In this document: one piece after another, positions 26,396 through 34,080 of the stretch | How positions within the stretch are numbered: the stretch's first letter is position 1 | Layout: every line of letters begins with the position of its first letter | NCBI GenBank assembly: GCA_029778105.1 | Contig: JAKOQZ010000054.1 | Span: forward strand, 1-34,080 | Direction of reading: 5' to 3' | DNA from: Pseudomonadota bacterium | Lineage (GTDB): Bacteria; Pseudomonadota; Alphaproteobacteria; Micropepsales; Micropepsaceae | Length of the DNA stretch: 34,080 bases | Notes under the pieces: generated by a model | The model's database searches: none | The model's input: the letters and a program-made list of their open reading frames with translations, nothing else | Told to the model about the DNA's origin: nothing | Position numbers and translations under genes: made by a program

Positions 26396-28366
26396 TCAGG
26401 CCGCCTTGTCGCCCGTCGCCGCGTCCACCACGCCGACGATGCCGCGCATGATGCCGGTCAGCTCGAAATCCTTGGGCGTATAGACCGCCGCGATGCCCGC
26501 CGCTTTCAGCCGCACGGCGTCTTCCGGCGGAATGATGCCGCCCGCGATCACGGGAACGCTCAAGCCCCGCTTCTTCAATTCGTCCATCACCGCCTCGGCC
26601 AGCGCGACATGGCTGCCCGACAGAATGGAGAGGCCCACCACATGCGCGCCGGTCTTCGCCGCCTGATCGGCGATTTCGGCGGGCGTGAAGCGGATGCCGT
26701 CATAGATCGCCTCCATGCCCACTTCGCGCGCGCGGGTCGCGATCTGCTCCGCGCCGTTGGAATGGCCGTCGAGCCCGGGCTTGGCGACCAGAAACGTCAG
26801 CGGCCGCCCCAGCTTCGCCGATAATTGCGCCACCTCGTCGCGCACCGCGACGATGCCGGGATCGTTCGAAAGACGCGCCACCTTCGCCAGCCCCGTCGGT
26901 CCCCGATACTGCCCGAACACCTTGCGCAGCGCGTCGGCCCATTCGCCCGTCGTGATGCCCGCCTTGGCGCAGGCGATGGAGGGCGGCATGATATTCGCGC
27001 CCGACCGCGCCGCCGCTTCCAGCTCGGCCAGCGCCGCCGCCGCAGCTTTCGGATCGCGCGCCGCACGCCAGGCTTTCAGCCGCGCGACCTGATCCTCCTC
27101 GACCCCGGCCTCCACCGTCATAATGGCATCGACGCCTTCGCCCAGCGGCGAGGGCGCCGTCTCGCGATAGGCGTTGACGCCCACTACCTTGATGTCGCCG
27201 GCCTCGATCGCCGCCACGCGCGCCGCGTTCGCCGCGACCAGCTGTTCCTTCATATAGACGATGGCGTCTTCGGTCGCCGCGCCGCCCATGCCTTCGATGC
27301 GCGTCAGCTCGGCCATGATCTCGGCCTTCATCGTGGCGACTTTCGCCTCGATCACATGGCTGCCGTCGAAGATGTCGTCGAACTCCAGAATATCGGTCTC
27401 GAACGCCGCGATCTGCTGCAGCCTGAGCGACCATTGCTGGTCCCACGGGCGCGGCAGGCCCATCGCCTCGTTCCACGCAGGCAGCTGCACGGCGCGGGCG
27501 CGCGCCTTCTTCGACAGCGTCACGCCCAGCATGCCGAAGAGGATGCGATAGACATTGTTCTCCGGCTGCGGCTCGGTCAGGCCCAGCGAGTTCACCTGCA
27601 CGCCATAGCGGAAGAGCTTCTGCTTGGGGTCGGTCACGCCATACCGGTTCGTGCACAGCTCGTCCCACAGCTCGCCCATCGCGCGCAGCTTGCAGATCTC
27701 TGTGATGAACTTCACGCCCGCATTCACGAAGAACGAGATGCGCCCGACGCCCTGGTGGAACTGGTCAGGTGAGATCGACGGATCGGCCTGTAGCGCGTTC
27801 AGCACGCTCGTCGCCGTCGCCAGCGCGAACGCCGCTTCCTCTACCGGCCCGGCGCCCGCTTCCTGCAGGTGGTACGAGCACACATTCATCGGATTCCATT
27901 TCGGCAGCTCGCCGGTCGTCCACCCGATCATGTCGGTGATGAGCCTGAGCGAGGGCTTGGGCGGAAAGATATACGTGCCGCGCGAGAGATACTCCTTGAT
28001 GAGATCGTTCTGCGTCGTGCCCTGCAGCGCCGCCCGCGGCGCGCCCTGCTCGTCGGCGGCGGCCACATACAGCGCCAGCAGCCAGGGCGCCGTCGCGTTG
28101 ATCGTCATCGAGGTATTCATCTGCGCGATGGGGATCTGGTCGAACAGCGCCCGCATGTCGCCCAGATGCGAAACCGGCACGCCGACCTTGCCGACCTCGC
28201 CCTTCGCCAGCACGTGGTCGCTGTCGTAGCCGGTCTGCGTCGGCAGATCGAAAGCGATGGAAAGCCCCGTCTGCCCCTTCGCCAGATTGCCGCGATAGAG
28301 CGCGTTCGACTTCGCCGCCGTCGAGTGGCCAGCATAGGTCCGGAAAATCCAGGGTTTGTCAGCCAT
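26396..28366 (-). CDS. ecm: Ethylmalonyl-CoA mutase (methylmalonyl-CoA mutase family, B12-dependent)
   Basis: MADKPWIFRTYAGHSTAAKSNALYRGNLAKGQTGLSIAFDLPTQTGYDSDH; B12-binding domain KPGLDGHSNGAEQIATRAREVGMEAIYDGIRFTPAEI (GLDGHS variant). Start moved from 28492 to 28366. Confidence 0.9.
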   Translation of the reverse strand: MADKPWIFRTYAGHSTAAKSNALYRGNLAKGQTGLSIAFDLPTQTGYDSDHVLAKGEVGKVGVPVSHLGDMRALFDQIPIAQMNTSMTINATAPWLLALYVAAADEQGAPRAALQGTTQNDLIKEYLSRGTYIFPPKPSLRLITDMIGWTTGELPKWNPMNVCSYHLQEAGAGPVEEAAFALATATSVLNALQADPSISPDQFHQGVGRISFFVNAGVKFITEICKLRAMGELWDELCTNRYGVTDPKQKLFRYGVQVNSLGLTEPQPENNVYRILFGMLGVTLSKKARARAVQLPAWNEAMGLPRPWDQQWSLRLQQIAAFETDILEFDDIFDGSHVIEAKVATMKAEIMAELTRIEGMGGAATEDAIVYMKEQLVAANAARVAAIEAGDIKVVGVNAYRETAPSPLGEGVDAIMTVEAGVEEDQVARLKAWRAARDPKAAAAALAELEAAARSGANIMPPSIACAKAGITTGEWADALRKVFGQYRGPTGLAKVARLSNDPGIVAVRDEVAQLSAKLGRPLTFLVAKPGLDGHSNGAEQIATRAREVGMEAIYDGIRFTPAEIADQAAKTGAHVVGLSILSGSHVALAEAVMDELKKRGLSVPVIAGGIIPPEDAVRLKAAGIAAVYTPKDFELTGIMRGIVGVVDAATGDKAA

Positions 28367-28514
28367 ACGCGCGCCTCTTCGCCGGGCGAGAGGCCCGGTC
28401 TTGTTGCGGCGCAGCATGCTGGTTCGGCAGATTGTGATCAAGAGCGCCGTGAATGGGCCAGAATATTTCCAACCCCGCCGTTGCGCCGTCATGCGGGCGC
28501 GCTAGAACGCATCC

Positions 28515-29309
28515 ATGCAAAATCCTTCATCCCGCAAGCGCCCCTTCCAGGGCGTCCGCAACTTCCGTGATTTCGGCGGCTATGCCGGCGCCGGCGGCCG
28601 TCCGATGGCGAAAGGCCGTTTTTTCCGCTCCGCCCATCACGCGCTCGCCAGCGACGCCGATCTTGAGGCTATGGCGGCGCTCGGCATCGACGCCATCGTC
28701 GACCTGCGGCGGCCGGAAGAGCGCTCGCGCTTTCCCTCGCGCCGCTGGCCGGGCTTCAGCGCGGCGGTGATCGAGAACCACGACGACGACGAAGGCGCCG
28801 GCCCCCATAGCTGGCACGGCTTCATGGCCGATTGGGACCTTTCCGCCGAAGGCATGCGCGCCTATCACCTCGGCTATTACGAACGGGCGCCCTCGCTGCC
28901 GCGTATCCACGATCTCTATAGCCGCTATTTCCGCCAGATCGCCGACAGCCAGGGCCCCATCGTCGTCCACTGCGCAGCGGGCAAAGACCGCACCGGCATC
29001 ATCTGCGCCCTCACCCACACGCTCGCCGGCGTCCACCGCGACGACATGATCGCCGACTTCCTTCTGACCAACGATCCGGCGGTCTTCGACGTCCACGCCC
29101 CGCTCTGGCAGGAGGAGATCGCGAAGGAACGCGGCCGCGCGCCCAGCATGGAGACGATGCACGTCGCGATGGGCGTCCATGAATCCTATCTGGAGCGCGC
29201 CTTCCAGGTGATCGACGAAACCTATGGCGGCGTCGACGCCTATCTGGAACGCGTGCTGGGCATCGACACCGCGCTGCGCGACCGGCTGGAGCGCAGGCTG
29301 TTCGACTGA
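28515..29309 (+). CDS. Tyrosine-protein phosphatase (PTP/DSP-like, Y_phosphatase3 type)
   Basis: FRDFGGYAGAGGRPMAKGRFFRSAHHALASDADL; P-loop VHCAAGKDRTGIICAL. Confidence 0.93.
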   Translation: MQNPSSRKRPFQGVRNFRDFGGYAGAGGRPMAKGRFFRSAHHALASDADLEAMAALGIDAIVDLRRPEERSRFPSRRWPGFSAAVIENHDDDEGAGPHSWHGFMADWDLSAEGMRAYHLGYYERAPSLPRIHDLYSRYFRQIADSQGPIVVHCAAGKDRTGIICALTHTLAGVHRDDMIADFLLTNDPAVFDVHAPLWQEEIAKERGRAPSMETMHVAMGVHESYLERAFQVIDETYGGVDAYLERVLGIDTALRDRLERRLFD

Positions 29310-29316
29310 AGGCGCG

Positions 29317-29730
29317 CTATTTCTTGCAATAGACCGACAACGTGCCGTAGCTCGAGGAAGTGCTGTAGGTCAGCGAACCATCCGCCTGCGGCAGGCCGGC
29401 GACCATGAACTGCTCGCTTGCGCCCTGCTTCATGGCGGTTCCCGTCGCGATCACGCCGCCTTCGGCTTCCTTCCAGGTTCCGCCATTCACCGTGAACGGC
29501 ACCGAAAACCCTGCCGACGCCGCGTCGTAAGTGCCCGTCGCGCTGAAACCGCCTTCAGCCGTCAGCGTCATCGCAAACGTGTAGAGCCATAGATCGTAAT
29601 TGGCCCCGCCGGGCAGCGGTTGATTGCCCATCTTGCACTGCCATGTGCCGACGAATTGCTCGGCGGCGGCATGTGCGGCAGGCGTGGCGAGGCTCAGCGC
29701 AGACAGCGCCATGGCAGACAAAACACGCAT
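29317..29730 (-). CDS. Exported small hypothetical protein
   Basis: Signal MRVLSAMALSALSLATPAAHAAAEQF; VGTWQCKMGNQPLPGGANYDLWLYTFAMTLTAEGGFSATGTYD. Confidence 0.75.
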   Translation of the reverse strand: MRVLSAMALSALSLATPAAHAAAEQFVGTWQCKMGNQPLPGGANYDLWLYTFAMTLTAEGGFSATGTYDAASAGFSVPFTVNGGTWKEAEGGVIATGTAMKQGASEQFMVAGLPQADGSLTYSTSSSYGTLSVYCKK

Positions 29731-29742
29731 CAATATATCCTT

Positions 29743-29768
29743 CCAGACTGGCCCCCCAGACTGGCCCC
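29743..29768. repeat. Perfect 13-bp tandem duplication CCAGACTGGCCCC x2
   Basis: CCAGACTGGCCCC at 29743-29755 and 29756-29768 in the divergent intergenic region. Confidence 0.9.
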
Positions 29769-29863
29769 TGTCTCATCTTGGGCGGATGCACTCCGTCCTG
29801 TCCAGCGCCATTGACGCCGCAGGCCGCGCAGTTGAGGGTTCCAGGCCTCGGGGGAAACGGCTC

Positions 29864-30781
29864 ATGAAACCTTGGCTCAAATGGGCGCTGCGCATCGTCG
29901 CGGCGCTGAGCGTCATCGGTGCTGCCGGCTATTGGTGGCTGCTGATCGAAAGCGGCAGCCCGCCGGGCAGATATCGCATCGATCTCGCCGCGGTGCGGGC
30001 TCGCGCTACCTCCATTCCGGGCGAAGCGCCGCGCGAAGCCCGGGTCGAGACCATCGGCGAGGCCGCCTTTCCGTCGGTCGCGGTGACCGCAGGCGATGGC
30101 TGGTCGCCGATCCCGATGACGTTCTTCGCCTATGAGCTCGTGTTCGCGGACGGAATCGGCATCGTCGATACCGGCATGGACAAAGCCGACGCGGCGGCGA
30201 TGAACGCCACCAGTTTCGACGACGACGCCTTCAAGCGCCTCACCGACGCGATGATCACCGCGAAATTCGTGGTCGTCACGCACGAGCATCAGGACCATAT
30301 CGGCGGGCTGATCAAGCACCCGCAGATCAAGGCCGTGCTCGCCCACACCATCCTCAACCCGCAACAGGCGCGCGATGTCGGCGGCATGATGACCGCCATC
30401 ACCTGGCCGGCGGGCGCACTCGATGGCTACAAGCCCACCGACTACGACCCCTATCTGGCCATCGCCCCGGGCGTCGTGCTGATCCGCGCGCCGGGCCATA
30501 CCGAAGGCAGCCAGATGGTCTATGTCCGTCTCGCCTCGGGTAAGGAGATTCTCTTTATCGGCGATGTCGCCTGGAAGCGCCGCAATATCGACGAGGTACG
30601 CGAGCGCGCACGGCTCATCACATGGCTGATGAACGAAGACCGCAGCGCCGTGCTCGACGAACTCGCCGTGCTCAAGCGGCTCGCCGCCGAAAATCCCGAT
30701 CTCGCCATCGTGCCGGGCCATGACGGCGCAGCGGTCGGCGCGCTTGTCGCATCGGGGGTTCTGGCGGCCGGATTCCGCTGA
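29864..30781 (+). CDS. Metallo-beta-lactamase-fold hydrolase, membrane-anchored
   Basis: N-terminal TM; VVVTHEHQDHIGGL (HxHxDH variant HEHQDH), RAPGHTEGSQMVYV, GDVAW, VPGHDG. Start at 29864, not 29624. Confidence 0.92.
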   Translation: MKPWLKWALRIVAALSVIGAAGYWWLLIESGSPPGRYRIDLAAVRARATSIPGEAPREARVETIGEAAFPSVAVTAGDGWSPIPMTFFAYELVFADGIGIVDTGMDKADAAAMNATSFDDDAFKRLTDAMITAKFVVVTHEHQDHIGGLIKHPQIKAVLAHTILNPQQARDVGGMMTAITWPAGALDGYKPTDYDPYLAIAPGVVLIRAPGHTEGSQMVYVRLASGKEILFIGDVAWKRRNIDEVRERARLITWLMNEDRSAVLDELAVLKRLAAENPDLAIVPGHDGAAVGALVASGVLAAGFR

Positions 30782-30859
30782 AGTCACGTTTAAGCGGGCC
30801 CGGTTTCGCCCACCTCAAGCGCGTGGCAGGATGGCGCCAGGATCACCGGAGCCCCGCCC

Positions 30860-31756
30860 ATGCGCCTTCTGCCTCTCGCCGCCTTCGCCGTCAGCCTCGC
30901 CGGCTTCGCGCTCGCCGACAGCCCGCCGATGCCCTCCGGCCCCGAGGCCAAGTGGCGGGCCGAGATCGAAGAGGCGAACGAGGCCTATGCCAAGCGCCCG
31001 ACCGCGATCCTCAAGATCGACGACGCGATCTATCTCAAGCCCGGCGAGACCGCCTATCTCATGGAATCGGACGGCGTCTATCGCTGGTCGCTCAGCGCCC
31101 CGGCCAATCTCGTGCCGTCGGTCACCGCCGGCGTCGATCTGAAATCCGCCGTCTTCAAGGCCAACAGCAAGGAGGCCGATCTCGCGGCGGAAGGCGTCTC
31201 GCCCTATGCGCTCAGCGACACCACGCGCGTCAGCGCGGGCATCGCGCAGATCGAACCGGGCAAGGACGGCATGCGCGTCGCGATCTACAACGACGCCAAT
31301 CCCGGCGCCGCCGCTTTCACCGGGCTCGACTACTACCCCTACGACCCCTCCTTCGTTGTCGAGGCGGCATTCGAACCCGCCGCCAAGGCCGAGCCCAAGG
31401 TCTTCCAGACCTCGCGCGGCTGGTACAAGCAGTTCTACTATGTGGGCGACGCCGTCTTCGCGCTGAAGGGCGTGGATGTGCGCCTGCCCATGTATGCCGG
31501 CAGCGACAAGGCGGAAGAGATCGACAGCCTCGCCGCCTTCATCATGGACGACACCACGGGCAAGGAAACCTACGGCGTCGGCCGCTCTATCGACGTGGAA
31601 ATCGAAAAAGGCGCGCTGCCCGCCAAGGTCACGCTCGACTTCAACTATCTCTACAATCCCAACTGCGCCCGCTCCGAGCACTATAACTGCCCGGTCGCGG
31701 TCGACCGTGTCGGCCTCGCCATCACGGCGGGCGAGAAAAAGCCCGCCGGCCACTGA
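30860..31756 (+). CDS. Exported DUF1684-family protein
   Basis: Signal MRLLPLAAFAVSLAGFALA; DFNYLYNPNCARSEHYNCPVAVDRVGLAITAGEK, DUF1684-type C-terminus. Confidence 0.85.
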   Translation: MRLLPLAAFAVSLAGFALADSPPMPSGPEAKWRAEIEEANEAYAKRPTAILKIDDAIYLKPGETAYLMESDGVYRWSLSAPANLVPSVTAGVDLKSAVFKANSKEADLAAEGVSPYALSDTTRVSAGIAQIEPGKDGMRVAIYNDANPGAAAFTGLDYYPYDPSFVVEAAFEPAAKAEPKVFQTSRGWYKQFYYVGDAVFALKGVDVRLPMYAGSDKAEEIDSLAAFIMDDTTGKETYGVGRSIDVEIEKGALPAKVTLDFNYLYNPNCARSEHYNCPVAVDRVGLAITAGEKKPAGH

Positions 31757-31842
31757 CCGCCTCAAGCTGAAATCCTGGCCGCCGGCTCCGGCGCTGTGAC
31801 GATTGTCGCAGCGCTGCGGGCGGGCGCTTGCGTGCGCCCTAT

Positions 31843-31869
31843 TTTCGTGTTAGTCGCACTAACATGAAA
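31843..31869. promoter_or_regulatory. Palindromic operator candidate overlapping TetR start codon
   Basis: TTTC-G-TGTTAGT-CGC-ACTAACA-T-GAAA: GTTAGT/ACTAAC perfect arms (31849-31863), extended symmetry to 27 bp with one mismatch pair; contains the ATG at 31864. Confidence 0.7.
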
Positions 31870-32493
31870 TCGAAGCCGCACAGATCGCCGCCTTCCACGC
31901 GCCGCTACAAACAGGGCGCGCGGGCCGAGGCCGCCGAAGAAACCCACCGCCGCATCCTCGATACCTTCCTGGCGCTGGCGCGCGTGAAATGGCTGGAAGA
32001 CATCACCCTCGCCGAGATCGCCGCCGAAGCCGGCGTCACGGTGCAGACCGTCATCCGCCGCTTCGGCGGCAAGGACGGCCTCATCGCCGCCTTCCCCCAG
32101 ACCATCGGCGTCGAGATCGAGGCCCGACGCGCCGCCGGCGCCGCCTCGCACGCCACCGCCATCGCGGCGCTGGTCGAGGACTACGAGCTCACCGGCGACT
32201 TCCTCATCCGCATGCTGGCGCAGGAGCCGCGTTACGAGGCGCTCGGCCCGATGCTCGATGTCGGCCGCGCGCATCACCGCGCCACCACCCAGACCGCATT
32301 CGGCGACGTGCTGTCCCGCCTCAGGGGCGCGGCGCGCGAACGCCATCTCAGATCGCTGATCGCGATGACGGACGTCTATGTCTGGCAGCTTTTCCGCCGC
32401 GACATGGAAATGGATCAGAAGTCGGTCACAGCGCTCATTCTCGAAACCGTCAACAAACTGAACGCCGCCGTCACGGGGACGTCGGCAAACTGA
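31864..32493 (+). CDS. TetR/AcrR-family transcriptional regulator
   Basis: EETHRRILDTFLALARVKWLEDITLAEIAAEAGVTVQTVIRRFGGKDGLIAAF N-terminal HTH. Confidence 0.93.
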   Translation: MKSKPHRSPPSTRRYKQGARAEAAEETHRRILDTFLALARVKWLEDITLAEIAAEAGVTVQTVIRRFGGKDGLIAAFPQTIGVEIEARRAAGAASHATAIAALVEDYELTGDFLIRMLAQEPRYEALGPMLDVGRAHHRATTQTAFGDVLSRLRGAARERHLRSLIAMTDVYVWQLFRRDMEMDQKSVTALILETVNKLNAAVTGTSAN

Positions 32494-32504
32494 AGGAGAG
32501 CGTC

Positions 32505-33812
32505 ATGTCGGCGCGCGGACTGAACATTCTTTTCACCACCTGGGACGGCGGCGGCGTCGTGCCGCCGACGATCGAGGCCGCCAAGCGGCTGATGGCGCGC
32601 GGCCACAGCGCCCGCATCATGGGCGACGAAACCCTGCGGTTCGCCGTCGAGCGCGCCGGCATCGCGTTCACGCCCTGGCGCGAGGCGCCGCAGCGCCGCG
32701 ACACCTCGCGCGAGAACGATCCGCTGCAGGACTGGCTCTATGACGGCCCGATGGGCGGCGTCATGCGGATGCGCGACGTGATCATGTCGGGCGGCGCGCT
32801 CGCCTTCGCGCGCGATACCGCCGCCGAACTCGACCGCCAGGCCTACAACGTCGTCGTCAGCTGCGAGATGGTGCTCGGCGCGATGATCGCCGCCGAGGCG
32901 CGCGGCGTGCCGCTCGTGGCGTTCGCCGCCAATTTGCCGATGATGCCGGTTCCCGGTATCCCGCCCTTCGGCCCGGGCCTCACGCCGGCGACGTCCGAGG
33001 CCGAACGCATCATGCACGCCGAAATCGCCGAGGCCGGCCGCGCGATGTTCAACGAGGGCCTTCCGGCGCTCAACGCGGCGCGCGCCGCGATGGGCCTTGC
33101 GCCCCTCGCCGATCTGATGGCCCAGATCGGCGCGGCCGACCGCTTTCTCGCCGCGAGCAGCGAGGCCTTCGATTTTCCCGCCGCCGAACTTCCCGAAGGC
33201 CTGGTCTATGTCGGCCCGATGGCGGGCGCGCCGGTCGATGCCGGCGGCTGGGTCTCGCCCTTTCCGGCTCAGGACATCCGCCCGCTCGTGCTGGTCTCGT
33301 TCTCGACGACCTACCAGAAGCCGCAGGGCCAGATCGCCAATATCGTCGCGGCGCTCGGCCGCCTGCCGGTGCGCGGGCTGGTGACCCTGGGCCCGGCCCT
33401 GCACGACGCTGCGTTCCAGGCACCGGACAATGTGAAGATCCTCGCCGAAGCCCCCCATGACGTCGTCATGGCCGAGGCCGGGCTCGTCATTACCCATGCC
33501 GGCCACGGCACGGTGATCCGCGCCCTCACGCATGGCGCCCCGCTCATCTGCCTGCCGATGGGCCGCGACCAGAACGACAACGCGGCGCGCGTCGATTGGC
33601 ACGGCGCAGGCATCCGGCTCGATCCGGCGGCGACGCCTGACGCCATCGAGGCCGCAATCCGCCGGATCTTCGCCGAGCCCGGCTATCGCAAGCAGGCGCG
33701 GCGGCTGCGCGACGCCATCGCCCGCGACATCGCCGCCTCGCCCTTTGTGGCCGAGGTCGAGGCGGTGGCCGCGCGCCCGCGGACAAGGGCCGATCTGGCC
33801 CCGGCGGCCTGA
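32505..33812 (+). CDS. UDP-glycosyltransferase-like (GT1/MGT, YjiC-type) protein
   Basis: LNILFTTWDGGGVVPPTIEAAKRLMARGHSARIMGD; C-terminal VMAEAGLVITHAGHGTVIRALTHGAPLICLPMGRDQNDNAARVDWHGAGIRL GT1 donor-binding motif. Confidence 0.92.
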   Translation: MSARGLNILFTTWDGGGVVPPTIEAAKRLMARGHSARIMGDETLRFAVERAGIAFTPWREAPQRRDTSRENDPLQDWLYDGPMGGVMRMRDVIMSGGALAFARDTAAELDRQAYNVVVSCEMVLGAMIAAEARGVPLVAFAANLPMMPVPGIPPFGPGLTPATSEAERIMHAEIAEAGRAMFNEGLPALNAARAAMGLAPLADLMAQIGAADRFLAASSEAFDFPAAELPEGLVYVGPMAGAPVDAGGWVSPFPAQDIRPLVLVSFSTTYQKPQGQIANIVAALGRLPVRGLVTLGPALHDAAFQAPDNVKILAEAPHDVVMAEAGLVITHAGHGTVIRALTHGAPLICLPMGRDQNDNAARVDWHGAGIRLDPAATPDAIEAAIRRIFAEPGYRKQARRLRDAIARDIAASPFVAEVEAVAARPRTRADLAPAA

Positions 33813-33836
33813 CGCCTCCCCGCGGATGGCCCGCCG

Positions 33837-33873
33837 GGCGGGAGAGGTGCTAAGCCTCTCCCGCCTTTCTTTT
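33837..33873 (+). terminator. Rho-independent terminator of the TetR-glycosyltransferase operon
   Basis: GGCGGGAGAGG-TGCTAAG-CCTCTCCCGCC followed by TTTCTTTT; perfect 11-bp stem. Confidence 0.92.
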
Positions 33874-33901
33874 CGGGCCGCCATTGATCGGGAAAGCCGC
33901 C

Positions 33902-34080
33902 ATGCCGCGTTTCGCGCCGTCGACCCATCTGGAAACCCACGAGGTCACCAACCAGCCCGGCGACTTCGCGCCGCGCAACCTGTTCACGACCGATCTGGCG
34001 CTCGTCGAAGGCGTCGCGCGCTATGCCGGCGACTGGCTGACCGGGCGCGCCGCCGCGCTCGGGGCCGAGGCGGGCTCGGA
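33902..34080 (+). CDS. aidB: AidB-like acyl-CoA dehydrogenase, N-terminal part (3' truncated by window)
   Basis: MPRFAPSTHLETHEVTNQPGDFAPRNLFTTDLALVEGVARYAGDWL resembles the AidB N-terminus (T.xVxNQPxxxxxxNL...D.AL.E.V). Confidence 0.65.
   Translation, partial: MPRFAPSTHLETHEVTNQPGDFAPRNLFTTDLALVEGVARYAGDWLTGRAAALGAEAGS

Noticed and set aside
31989-32504. N-terminal extension of the glycosyltransferase ORF across the TetR gene
   Set aside because: Overlaps the well-supported TetR CDS; ATG at 32505 with GGAG upstream is a better start.
1-34080. CRISPR arrays, toxin-antitoxin pairs, retrons, phage or biosynthetic clusters
   Set aside because: Looked for and not found; the HNH protein is the common chromosomal alphaproteobacterial type rather than a defence nuclease in context.

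Overview
A GC-rich chromosomal window, alphaproteobacterial by gene content and style. Most of it is housekeeping or peripheral metabolism: 5'-truncated Old Yellow Enzyme, MFS/Bcr-CflA transporter, OmpA-family porin, GMC oxidoreductase with a small Tat-signal partner, MsrA, a zinc-type ABC transporter/COG0523 GTPase/WD40 cluster, HxlR-SDR-DsbA/HCCA isomerase locus, SNase-like protein, GST, exported methyltransferase, LLM oxidoreductase, thiolase, tRNA-Leu(CAA), Ohr, DsbB-Coq7-GNAT-GNAT, VOC protein, HNH endonuclease, carboxylesterase, DUF1761, GluQRS, ethylmalonyl-CoA mutase, Tyr phosphatase, MBL hydrolase, DUF1684, TetR-glycosyltransferase and a truncated AidB-like protein. No CRISPR array, rRNA, transposase, integrase or obvious defence/BGC system was seen. 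The most interesting signals are: (1) a compositionally atypical ~0.9 kb segment carrying one lipoprotein gene, flanked by a 14-bp direct repeat; the outer copy still encodes the C-terminus of the neighbouring HNH gene (S-E-L-E-P-stop), as expected of an insertion into that gene's 3' end; (2) a second AT-richer single-gene segment with an imperfect 15/17 direct repeat at the 3' end of the HxlR gene (weaker); (3) an untracked 50-aa His-rich single-TM microprotein leading the zinc-transport operon, whose ATG lies just after a Zur-box-like element overlapping a perfect TATAAT; (4) a near-perfect palindrome overlapping the start codon of the TetR gene. All family assignments come from reading motifs by eye; no database search was possible.
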